From Dendrocalamus latiflorus (taxonomy: Eukaryota > Streptophyta > Magnoliopsida > Poales > Poaceae), in assembly GCA_017311315.1 (NCBI GenBank), contig CM029669.1, forward strand, positions 17,581,102 through 17,645,101: a stretch of 64,000 nt of DNA. Reading direction: 5' to 3'. The position numbers and the translations under genes are program-made. How positions within the stretch are numbered: position 1 is the first letter of the stretch; every line of letters begins with the position of its first letter. Under the pieces are notes generated by a model that was given only the letters and a program-made list of their open reading frames with translations, made no database searches and was not told where the DNA came from. Shown here piece after piece: positions 31,237 through 41,899 of this stretch.

Positions 31237-33519
31237 CTCTCCCAGGAGTGGTGGGCCTTTTACTTTACATTTGTCAATAATTGGTTGGGTTATTACACAA
31301 ATGATGTTGTGCAACCGTTGACACAATAAAATTTCTCCTGGTCGTCAATCCCTTTGACTGGATTTTCTTTGCACCCTACATATGTTGCTTGATTTGAATT
31401 GGTCTCCAAACAACTGCTCCCACTGAAAATTTGTACTACTTAACTACTAAGCCAACGGCCTCCCTATTCTTAATTTCCACGAGACCGCCCCATTTTTGTC
31501 AACGACTCGTCGGATTCAATTGGTACGCGGTCACAACTATCTTCGTAGGCAACGTGAAAGCAGAACTGAAAACTTACCTGTATAATGGCGCCGTATCAGA
31601 TCTCAAGTAAGAAGTGGCCCTCTTTTTTTGTTCTTTGCCATTTGCCGATCGTAGAGACGTTCCATGGTTCCACCGAAGAAGCCGTTTCCGCCTGCTTGCT
31701 AGGTACATGGTTCCACCGAAGTGGCATGTTCTTTTCGGTTGCGGTTTATGACTTTTGGCTGAATTTTTTTGAATTTTAGCTGTTTACGGTACAGATTACG
31801 GAGAGACAGATACTCATTTGCGATTTTGGCAAGTACAAATGTTGGACTTTTAACGTGTAGATCGTTTAACTTGTAGACATCGTCTTAAGAAAATATTCCG
31901 TTTGAAAGTTAGATACTGTAGCAAAAATTAAAAATCGCCAGCTTCGGATGAAAATAACATACCCTATATGTTGCCATTAACACGATGTTCACAATTTAAT
32001 AGCTGGACTTCAATTTCTAAGGCAGTTCTAGTGAAAGGGTAGGTTAAAAACCACATGAGCTCCGGTGGTACCTACTCCATTATATTTTACAATGTATAGG
32101 GCCTAGCTACATGTGTCTTATATTCTGTAGAACAGAAGACGAAAATGACTTATGCTATCAAAAAGTGTACATCGTACCTTCCTTGATTACGTATGAAACT
32201 TATGATCGTGGTTATGGTTTTCTTTTCCTAAGATGATTAACTAGGCATATAACTATATAAGCACACGTTGCCCCGTGTTGTTAGACAGTTAATTTAAGTC
32301 CTGTTCATGCAAAATATATTGGCTATTTTTTTAAAAAATAAGGCTAGATGGCTAGGGCCCACAAACAAAATTGTTGTGCTAGATAGACACAGTATACCCT
32401 CTCAAATTTGGGAGTGACTATTGCATAAATAACTGTTTTTCTCTTCATCTTCAGTCTTTTTTATACTGTAACTTTAGGTGACTGAGAGTGTAACTTCAGG
32501 TGACTGAGAGATAAAAAATTTTCAATCGACTGCAATAGCAAGACCAAAAAAAAAGAGAAAAGTTGCACCGATCAATGTTGACTTGGAAAGTGCAGTAGAA
32601 ATGTTTTAATTGGATCTAAGGTAAAGCCGAGCCAGAGCCAAGCTTGAGCTAGGCTGACAAAAGGCTTATATATAGCGTGTCTGGTGTAGCTTCAGCCTCA
32701 ATTTCTTCGGGGATAGAAGTTGAAACCGGCCAAACGCTCGGCTTTTCCATCCAGCTTGTTGAGAAGCTCAAACACTTACAAAAACACTAGGAGCTAATAT
32801 TTCTACCGAACCAGGGGGAAACCGGCCATTAATAAAAACGGAGGTCACTAAGATATCTTGTTAAATCTCAGGGGGAGAACTGGGCCATAAGTTTGAAACC
32901 AAAATTTGAACTTCGAATTCAGCAACCGGTCGAAATATTTTTAGTAACCGCGAAAATTTCCCAGTAACCAACTTTAATTCAAATTTGGCAGGTTTGAAAA
33001 TTAACCATGGTTACCGAGATTTCCAGTAAGTGGTCGGGATTTTTTTCCCTTAACCAAATTTCAGTTCAGGACCTTTTATGAGAATTAAGAAAGCTAGACT
33101 TTCTTTTCTCCACTGTGAGACCCATATGACCGAAAAAAAAACTACAAGCTTGCTAATTCTTAGCCACCTGAATTTTTTTCTCTTACTTAAAATTGTAGTG
33201 CTAAGTAATATGCAATTTTAGTACAATTTTACTGTAATTTTTAGTTTTATTTGTTTTTTATAATTATAGGGTTCATGTAGGTTTACTTTTTTTTTGTCTA
33301 GGTTAGATTTTTTGTGTTTGTATTTTGTAGGGTTCACCAAACTTAAATTTATTTTTTTGGTTAAAATAATTCTTTGTTTCATTCTTTGAGGGGGTGGGTT
33401 ATATGTAAAAAGTGAGGGAGTGACGAGAGTGGTTACATCTTCATTCATGTGTTGAGAAAAAGTGACTGACCATTTAGCAAAATTTAAATCCCCAGAGGAA
33501 TAAACAACCCAAAAAGCTA
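31237..33519. other. AT-rich intergenic region, probably old repeats
   Basis: I see no gene. CATGGTTCCACCGAAG occurs twice (near 31663 and 31708). Between 32820 and 33050 there are AAATTTGAA and GGTTACCGA motifs of a decayed repeat. Confidence 0.4.
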
Positions 33520-33524
33520 AGCTT

Positions 33525-36500
33525 TGTAACGCCCCCATTTTTGGGGAATTAGGGGCGTCAACAATCTGCAACCACCCAGGAGTTTGATTGCGGACCGGAC
33601 GAGTATCATGCCTGCCTTCACACATTTAAGAAGAGTTAGTTTGATTGAAATATGACCTAACGGTCAATTTTAACAATAAAATGAGCGTGCAAGCCTAAAT
33701 GTACTTACATACAGAAGAACCGCGGAAAACACCACAATAAAGCTTGAGTGCGGTCGCAACCCTAACCCGAAGTCTTGGATCACCTTCCTTTCTTCTGGTA
33801 TCTGTTGGGGGGAATTTTGCGCAAGGCTAAGTACCAACCACTGTACTCAGCAAGTCACAAGGATAAACCTGATTTATCTAAATGCAGGAGTTTCAATGGG
33901 AGAGTGTATACTGGTTTTATTGATTTGAGTGGATGCAATTTTATTTGTAAACACTTTTGAAACCAAAATCCGAATAGCTACTCCTTAAGATTAAGGGGGT
34001 TTTCTTTCAAGATTAATTAGCCAACTACTCAATTTAAAAAATTATTAAAACTACTTATGCCTCGCAGCTGGAATCACCCAATAGACACACCTCCATTAAC
34101 CGAGAGCACGACGTATTTGAATACCTTTTTAATTGACTCTGCAGAGTTTCCCAACTTTACCCACAAGCATGCTTAACCCTCATGACTGAGTTAAGAAACC
34201 GGGTCGTTTCACTGCTCAAGTCTTTATATACACTCTCCTGATAGGTGAGGGACACACACAACCTCGGGTATCCGCTGGCCAGCACGGAACACCAAGCCCG
34301 AGTTGTGGGGACCTATCGTTGTTGAGTATGGACCACATACCAACGCTTGCTATCTAACTACTTATAGAGTTTCAATCGAATTGAGCAGCTACTAAACCAA
34401 GGTTGACAAGTCAACACCTGCGGTTGAGCGATCATTATGTCACTTGCTTGGCGCAAGGGTCTTGCCCTTACATTTTCCACGAGGCCACAAGCCATGCACA
34501 ACAGCACTACCACTCTCTTACACCAGCCTCCACCCTAGGGTAAAGTGGTGGGCGAAAACCATCTTGTGGCGCCCCACAGCTTCCCTTACCCTAGATCCAA
34601 GTTTTCCAAATCTACCGGCTCACAGCCACATCCTTAGTAGTGTAAATTTTGCATGATGAATAAATAACCTACACTTATTTCTATCATTAAGTAATTATTT
34701 CTAGGGCTATCAAAGGCATGGCAGCAAATTAACATGGCAATTATCGGTGGTAAGAAATATCTAAATATCAGGTCATTCTAAACATTTTATTTTAAGCAAC
34801 TAGCAATTCACAAATAATATTAATGAAAATACTATAAACAGATAATTTAAGGGTCATGGGATTTCAATATGATCAAGGACTTGTGACTTGCCTTGAAAAT
34901 CTGCTAGCTTGGCAACCTCGTAAACTGCACCTCCTTGACCTTGCCCTTGATTCGACGCCTTCGAAAGTTCCGAAGCTAGCGTAAACACACAAAAACAACA
35001 TAAGTCGGGCTTGAGCCTAATCAAGCGAGGAAAATAAATCTATGAAAAGGAGTAAATTACATAAATATTCAAATGAGGGATTTTTGAACTTTTTATAGAT
35101 GAATTTGGTGGATTGGAGGTCAAAAATGGGTTCAGGGCATCAAAATGAGCAAGATGGTGTAATTTGGGATTTTTTGGGATTTTCTCTGATTTTTTAGGAT
35201 TTTTTTTGAATTTCTGGATTTTTGGAAATTGGAAAAAGCTGGAAAAATAGTTATGAACAGTAATGGACTGACCCAAAAGAACAGTACAGCCCAATGAGGA
35301 TTTCAGTCTGGCTCGGCCGAGCCGGCCCAGCCCAGCGCGCGTGACCACGTGGCCCATCGTGCGCATGCCTGCCTGTGCTCAATGGCCGACGCGTGGCTGC
35401 GAGGGCAGCGGCGATGAGGCGCAGGCGAGCGACCAAGATTTGCCGACTTTAGTTAACATGGACGACCACAATTCAAAGCCATCGGACGGCTCAGCTGAAA
35501 CGGCAACAGTTGGCACGGACGGCCAAGACGTGGCCACGTCGCCTGAGAGGTTATCTTCTTCCTCCGGCCGCTACAGGGCCTTTGGGACAGAGTAATGGCG
35601 ACGGCGGCCGATTGGGCACGAGGAAGGTCGCCGGCGGCAACTGAGGGTATGGGTGGGTGGAGCTCAGCTTAGGGGTTCCATTTTGGGGCCTTGGGGAATG
35701 GGAGCATGGGTGGCGGCAGCCGGGGGTAGGAGAGAAGCTAGTGGCTTCTTCGGCGGCTCCTGGTCTCTCCGAAGTCCCTTCGGCGAGGTAGAAAGCAATT
35801 TGAGCATCCCCGAGGCACAAGGTTTGAGGTGGTGCGGTTTGCTTAAGCGGGGGAGCTCCAGTTGAGGCTGGCCACGGGAGGGTCCTACGGCTGGCGGTGG
35901 GCTTATGGCGGGAGAGCTCCATCGAAATGCTAACCAAGAAGGGAGCTCGGGGGTGACTTTATGATGCCTTAAGGGTGCTAAAGCAGCAAGGAATCGGAAT
36001 GGGGCAGTTAGGAATAGCGAAATTGGGTGAATGGCCTACCAGCTCAGGGGAGGTTGGCGGCAGAGCTGCGGCGAAGGGAAGCTCTGTTGGGTGGCCTTGG
36101 CGAGAAATTGGGTGTGGCCAGGGGCTGTTTGCGGAATGGGAGGTGCTCTAGAGTTGCAGAGGAGCGAGGAGAGCGGAGTGGAGCTTCGGGCGGAGTTGGC
36201 CGGGAGAAAAAGGGGCGGGGCGAGGTCTTCATGAGGCAAGGGTAGGTAGGCGAGGTGACAACCGACCGCATGGTGATGACAAAGGACAGAGTCAGCTGGT
36301 GCGGGGTGGTTGAGCACTCACTTCGCGCGGGGAGAGCAGGGCTCGCAGTGACGAGAGCTTGGTCTGGTGGCACGTCGCGAGAGAGAGGGGGGAGAGCGAG
36401 GTCAACGGGCGAGGACAGGTGCACGGGAGGTCTCTGCGGCAGCGACAGGGCGGAGGCGGTTGAACCACTCTGGCAGGGTGCGCGGCAAACGCGGGCGCGA

Positions 36501-36757
36501 CGCCCGCGTGGAAAGGCGAGGGCGGAAGAGCAGCGGTGGAAGCGGTGAAACCGTGGGCGGGGGCGCACGGGCGCAGGCGGAGGGAGGAGGCGGAAAGGGG
36601 AGACGCCAGGGGAAAGGAGGAAGTGGGAAGAGGGGAAGGCGCCAGCGAAACGGAGAAGGCGCAAGGCCGAAGAGGGAAAGCGGGCTTGGGGAAAGTTTCC
36701 AATCACCAAAAATTCAGGAAAAAGCTCAAAATTTTTGAAATTTTTCAGGGTGTTTCA
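33525..36757 (-). mobile_element. 3.2 kb Gypsy-type solo LTR, minus strand, 5 bp TSD
   Basis: Read on the minus strand it begins TGAAACACCCTG and ends GGGGGCGTTACA. A perfect AGCTT duplication flanks it (33520-33524 and 36758-36762). Its plan matches the other long LTRs of the window: AT-rich start, GC-rich core (35270-36700) and a CTTGTGGGTAAAGTTG... segment with the palindrome CTCTGCAGAG (34137-34146). Near 33845 an ACTTGCTGAGTAC motif parallels ACTTGCGGAGTAC in the LTR at 47365. No internal domain, primer site or second LTR exists, so it is a solo LTR. Confidence 0.83.
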
Positions 36758-36762
36758 AGCTT

Positions 36763-37476
36763 CATATAAGCTTAGGCAGTCCTATAATGCCTAGAGATCT
36801 GCCTTGAGAGATCGTCGAGCCTTCACGTGCTGCTCCCCGGCAGCGACAAAGAGCAAAAATGCATAAGCATATATTGATTGCAGGTCCTGTACGCATTTTC
36901 ACAACGTGCTCGATCGTCAAAATCATGTCACGCATAAACATATTGAACTATACAATATTCTAATTTTTCCACCAAACTGTCTGATCTATCCATGAACCTC
37001 TTTCTACTCATGGAGGTTGACCACTACCCCCGTGTTATCAAATGAATACTGATTATTAATGTTGGGTACTTTTGGACATGGAGGTTGACCATTGCCCCCG
37101 TGTTATCAAACGAATACTGATTATTAATGTTGGGTTCCTTTGGATTTCATATTTAGGTTTTGTTATAGTAACTAGTTTTCAAATAGTATATATTTATCTA
37201 CAAGTCGATTGTAGTAGACACTGTACCGACTTCAGCTATATCGGTCGAAATTGCATACGACTATTCTTTATATTCTCTCATAAACAGTTAAAATTCAAAA
37301 AACATAAACCACAGTTGAAAAACCCATCCTAAGTCATCAGTCCACACGTCTTCCATGTACTATAAATCTCTCCCTGGTCCAAGCTTCTTCAACTCGATCG
37401 ATGACTGCAATCTGAATGATCACTAACCAAAGCAAAGAAGAGTGCGGCATCTGTAGTCTTCCATACATAACAAGCC
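36763..37476 (+). promoter_or_regulatory. Promoter region of the ERF gene
   Basis: A TATAAAT box lies at 37361-37367, about 115 bp before the start codon. Further upstream a segment of about 68 bp starting ATGGAGGTTGACCA is tandemly duplicated (about 37010-37077 and 37078-37140), with only a few differences. An ACACGTCTTCC motif, an ACGT core, lies near 37344. Confidence 0.65.
37010..37143 (+). repeat. 68 bp tandem duplication upstream of the ERF gene
   Basis: Two copies begin ATGGAGGTTGACCA and contain CCCCCGTGTTATCAAA and GAATACTGATTATTAATG. They differ at about six positions. They lie 335-470 bp upstream of the ERF start codon. Confidence 0.9.
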
Positions 37477-38139
37477 ATGAATCCGGATGGCGCCGGTGCA
37501 AGCCGCGTCGAGGGCTCGGCGCCGCCGCAGCCGCCGGAGCGGCGGTATAAGGGCGTGCGGCTACGGAAGTGGGGGCGGTGGGTGTCGGAGATCCGCATGC
37601 CAAACAGCCGCGAGAGGATATGGCTCGGCTCCTACGAGTCCGCCGAGAAGGCGGCGCTGGCGTTCGACGCGGCCGCCGTCTGCCTCCGCGGCTTCCGCGC
37701 CGGGTCACTCAACTTCCCGGAGTCCCCGCCCGACGTCAGGTACCTCCCTGGCACGCTGCTGATGCCTGAGCAGATCCAGGCCGAGGCCGCGAGGCACGCG
37801 AACCGCGCGTGTCCGGCCGGGGTAGTGGCGACCACCGCCGGGTCGTCGCAGGAAGCGATGGCCACGGCACGGACGAGCAACGAGACGGCCGTGTCGGTGC
37901 CGTCCACTGACAATGCGGCTGCTTTCGACGATGTGCTTGACTGGTCGTTCATGGATGCGTTGCCGTCGATGCCAGCGTCCTCGGCGCCGGGGACTAATGC
38001 CGAGCTTGCTCCGGTAATGGATGATTTCATGTACGGGTTCTCGCACCCCGTGATGCCGCCGTGTGAAGAGGCGGGCGAGGATGTGATCGACGATGATGAC
38101 GATGACCATGCGTTTATGTCAGACCTTTGGAGGTTCTGA
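37477..38139 (+). CDS. AP2/ERF-domain transcription factor (DREB-like group)
   Basis: This single-exon gene codes for 220 residues. One AP2 domain spans about residues 24-81: YKGVRLRKWGRWVSEIR, then IWLGSYESAEKAALAFD and LNFPE. The WVSEIR block and WLG element are intact. Valine is at the domain position (14) typical of DREB types, but position 19, usually Glu, is Met. A polyacidic stretch near the end (about residues 205-213) is followed by DLWRF at the C-terminus, an arrangement seen in group II ERF proteins (ERF008-ERF014). It should bind GCC-box or DRE-like promoter DNA in the nucleus; its targets cannot be told from sequence. The start is the first ATG after the TATA box. High GC and an intronless structure are usual for this family in grasses. 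No lesion is visible. Confidence 0.93.
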   Translation: MNPDGAGASRVEGSAPPQPPERRYKGVRLRKWGRWVSEIRMPNSRERIWLGSYESAEKAALAFDAAAVCLRGFRAGSLNFPESPPDVRYLPGTLLMPEQIQAEAARHANRACPAGVVATTAGSSQEAMATARTSNETAVSVPSTDNAAAFDDVLDWSFMDALPSMPASSAPGTNAELAPVMDDFMYGFSHPVMPPCEEAGEDVIDDDDDDHAFMSDLWRF

Positions 38140-38451
38140 GGCTAACAACGGAATGCAAGAACAGCAACATGACGCCATGACGAATATATGTTTTATTACA
38201 GTAGTCATTGTATTCGCCTGTATTAATACAGTATATAATTATGCATACATAAAAAATATGGAGACACTATTTGGAGCTGCATTGTGTAGTCAGGACTCAG
38301 GTTGCATCGTTGCAAGTAGTCCTCAGGTATAGTCGTGTCCTTAATAGTCGTGTACTTAAGGAATTAAATGGAGGACCGGCCTAACTTGATGCATGCATGT
38401 GCCATCGTTTCGCTTTTTATTTTGAGACTCGCATCTAGCTATCACCACAAT
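38140..38451 (+). other. 3' region of the ERF gene
   Basis: The probable 3' UTR is AT-rich, with AATACAGTATATAATTATGC near 38225 as a candidate polyadenylation region. TAGTCGTGT occurs twice near 38330. No further gene is present. Confidence 0.5.
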
Positions 38452-38459
38452 GTCATGAG

Positions 38460-38771
38460 CAGGGTTAAAAATTTCGTTTGGGGAAAATTTCGGAGGGTAG
38501 CGAAATCATCAAAATTTCAGTAATTTTGGTTTAGATTCGATAATTCGAATTTAAATTTTGATGAAAATTTAGAATTTTGAGAAAAGGTTATAATAAATGG
38601 TAGAGATGACTAGATATTATATATAGTTGAAAATATAGATGAAACTTACTCTATTATTTGAAGTTCATCTCAACATTTGAATTTAAATTCAAATTTCGTT
38701 CTTACAAAATAATTTTGGAGCAAACTAAAATCACCAAAATTTCTGAAATTACAACAAAATTGTTAACCCTG
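38460..38771. mobile_element. hAT-like MITE, 312 bp
   Basis: The left end CAGGGTTAAAAATTTCG and the right end, inverse of CAGGGTTAACAATTTTG, are inverted repeats. The flanks GTCATGAG (38452-38459) and GTCACGAG (38772-38779) form an 8 bp duplication with one change. The interior is AT-rich, with AAATTTCGG-type repeats and no coding. Confidence 0.8.
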
Positions 38772-38779
38772 GTCACGAG

Positions 38780-39372
38780 CCGACGAAGTCTTGTCCTGAT
38801 AGCTTGTTTGCTAATGAAAAGTGTAATGTAATCGCAAGCACGGTGTGGAAGGCGTGCTCTTTTGTGGTTTCAAATTGTTTATGTACGTGACTACTGAGTA
38901 CACCCCGTTGGCTGTACGTGTTCCTGAATATATATACAAAGGGAATTGAGTATTGGATGGAAACTGACTTGTGCATTCATCAACAGGCCGCGCCCGTAAT
39001 GTCAGTGACTGAGCTGCTGCATCCAATACGTACCTATTGAGTTCGTGAAAGATGAAAGAGATCAAATTAAAGGTGCAAAGTAGCAAAGGACGCATGCAAG
39101 CTAACCTGCAGAAAGCTGTCTGCAACTGCTCCGGTCATCGAGTTCTTCAGGGTTTGTTAATACAGAAAGGCACCCACTAACGGATCTGACAGAATAAACT
39201 AATTAAACGAACAGTGCACACCGCACCAGCTTAATTTGCAGTGCCCTAGATCGATCGCATAAGTGCAAAGGCTATGACCCCATATCTCATGAGGAACTGG
39301 TGGCTGGGAGATATGCATGGAAATATAGTCTCGACATCGCAAGATCAGAAACTATAGTGGAAGGAAAAGCAC
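38780..39372. other. Intergenic spacer before the CACTA element
   Basis: No gene was recognised. The minus strand is open for about 100 codons near 38811-39125, but the text has no family features. Confidence 0.4.
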
Positions 39373-39375
39373 ATA

Positions 39376-39600
39376 CACTACACCATGGTAAATTTTTAGC
39401 ATCAGTCGTCTGTGGGGAAAAGTTGACATTTAACGTCACACAGTCTGTCGGTAAAGCATAGTGACAGACTGTCTGTCGGGAATAGTCCAAAGCAACAACA
39501 AAGTATCTGTAGGTAATACCCTTGATCTATTGGGACCGATCGTCTGTCGGTAATTGTATGAACAACATCAGCATATCTGTGGCTAAATCTTTGTGTGTTG
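39376..39600 (+). repeat. CACTA 5' terminus and subterminal repeats
   Basis: The motif GTCTGTCGGTAA, with variants such as ATCTGTAGGTAAT and ATCTGTGGCTAA, occurs about six times between 39405 and 39590. Such clustered motifs beside the CACTA terminus are binding sites for the second element protein in En/Spm. Confidence 0.8.
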
Positions 39601-39739
39601 GCAATTGTTGTGCGCGCGAAAAATTTAGTAACCCGCGCGTGGACGGAAGTATGGCGCGCTGGCCAAATATGCTTATGCGGGTGTACTGTGGTCAAAACCG
39701 CGAAGCCGCCTCGATCCCGCAGAAACACTCTCCCCGTGC

Positions 39740-40260
39740 TCCGCCGCCCCTCGACCCCCCGTGCGACGCCTCCCCTTCCCTGCCCGTGCGCCGCCGCCCC
39801 TCCACCCGTGCGCCGCCTCCCCTACCCCCGTGAGCCGCCGCCCCTCCCCCCGTGCGCCGCCGGCCCTCGATCCCCCCGTGCGCCGCCGCCCCTCCCCCGT
39901 GCGACGCCACCCCTCCCCCCGTGCGCCGCCGCCCCTCCCAGCATGCGCCGCCGCCCCTCCCAGCATGCGCCGCCTCCCCTACCGTCGTGAGCCGCCGCCC
40001 CTCCCCCCGTGCGCCGCCGCGCCTCGATCCCCCCGTGCGCCGCCGCCCCTCCCCCCCGTGCGACGCCTCCCCTTCCCCCGTGCGCCGCCGCCCCTCCACC
40101 CGTGCGCCGCCTCCCCTACCCCCGTGAGCCGCCGCCCCTCCCCCCGTGCGCCGCAGCCCCTTCTCCCTGCCGTCGCCCCCTCTTCCTCCGGACGTCGCCA
40201 CCCCTCCCCCGGCCGTGGCCGCCACCACCCATCGCCCCAGGCACAGCAGCCGCCCCCCTT
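39740..40260. repeat. GC-rich minisatellite inside the CACTA element
   Basis: A roughly 520 bp array is built from CGTGCGCCGCCGCCCCTCCC-type units. Larger blocks also repeat: CTCGATCCCCCCGTGCGCCG occurs near 39870 and 40022, and CACCCGTGCGCCGCCTCCCC near 39798 and 40097. It is open in several frames but gives only Pro/Arg/Ala or Gly/Arg low-complexity text. Confidence 0.85.
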
Positions 40261-40339
40261 CCGCCTCGGGGTCTGGCGCCGCCCCCTTCTTGCCTCTCCG
40301 CCCCCGTGCGCCTGGATCCGAGAAGGGTAGAATTGCAGT

Positions 40340-41899
40340 ATAAGCAAGAACAAACTTATCTTTGACACTTCTCTTCATTTTCTGTATTTTGCCATGGTGG
40401 ATGGCCAACAGAAGGCTTGCTTTCAGCACCTTTTCTTTTGTAACAGAACAGAAGACAGAAAGAAATTTGAAGGTAATTCATTTGTCTTGTACATATTTTC
40501 TGACCAGATGAACTTGTTCCTTGCAGGAAAATGACAAAGTCAAAACCAATCAAGTACCCACAGTGAATTCCCATGAAAAGCTAGATTCTTTACGAGTCAC
40601 ATTCGACCTAGTCTGCGATATCTCTCGATCTACCAAGAATTCGCTAATCACAAAAGAGGAACTTTTTCACAATATTCTTGCTAATAGCTTGGAGATAGAA
40701 GGGACATGTACGGCGTTGATCTAACAATTCCAACCTTTTTATACTGATTGTCATCTGTGTTGATGATGCAAATTTATCAATGGTCAAAGTGACAATGTGA
40801 GTGAAAAAAGTAGCCTCAGATGTTGCTTTTTTTTTGTTGTTGTGTTGCAAGTTGCTATGCTGTTTTGTGACCAGGGCTCTTAGCTCAAGGTTTTGAGTTA
40901 TCTAAATCCTTATATGCTTCATATAGTAACATAATTTCTCAGAGAGCAGAACACATATACATCCATTCAGCAGTATATATCCGATTCTTTAAACGTCTAG
41001 GTGCATATATATATACCTTCTGCAAATTTTTAGCCACATATATAGCCGGAGAGTATATAGTGCTTTTTTTCCATGCTATACTTCTTTTTTCAGATGACGA
41101 TATTACTGCTTAAATGATGTACTCATGTTTCATCTATGAACATCATTACTGATATTTCTATAGATTATGTACCGCTCTTTTTAATTACGACAATAGTAGC
41201 ATGTATGCTGGGAAATGTAGAGATTAGTACTCATTATATATTCAGATAATATACTGCTCTTTTTCATGACATACCGCTCTCTTTTTTGAATGGTATCATA
41301 AACTACCTGTCAAATGATAAACTGCAATCTGCCTGCTATTCCAACGGATGATATACTTCATGATATGAACAACTATGTGCCTTGCATCATGACCTGTTCA
41401 AATGAGCCTTATTTTGCTAAACTAGGCTCCTGTCCTGTGCACCTTGCTTCCTGTTCAAATGAATCTGGGCTGCGCATATGTTTATTTCCTTGTTCTGCTG
41501 AACTAGGCTGCCATTATTATAATATATTGTACTGTTGATTTTATTTTGGTCAAGACGATGATAAAATGTGTAATTGTGCTGTACATGCAGGTAACCCTAA
41601 TAGTTGTTCAAAGAAATTTATTGGCATCGTCTCGGGGAGGATGACGGGATCACCCTGGTGGTAGTTTGAGCTTGCTGCTGACATCTCTAGACACCAGGTT
41701 GGTAACATGATACTTTCCTGTTTACTTAGTTTTGGGGTTGATACTGTTATCTGCTTGCTTGTGATTGAAATCATTGATCTTTAGTAGCTTTTAGTTTTAC
41801 GGCCTAAATGTGAAATGCGTATATTTGCAATTGTTGGGGAACTTACAACATGTATTTTCGGTTTGGCTAGTTTGCTTGTGAAAATAACATAGGTGCACC
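40340..41899 (+). other. CACTA leader region before the transposase
   Basis: AT-rich DNA lies between the minisatellite and the first transposase exon. No coding domain was seen. TAYACYGCTCTTTTT-like text recurs between 41165 and 41290. Confidence 0.45.

Noticed and set aside
36044..36709. 221-codon open frame on the minus strand
   Set aside because: It lies within the GC-rich core of the solo LTR at 33525-36757, and overlapping frames on both strands are equally open.
39673..40429. Open frames up to 245 codons
   Set aside because: They are translations of the GC-rich minisatellite in the CACTA element.
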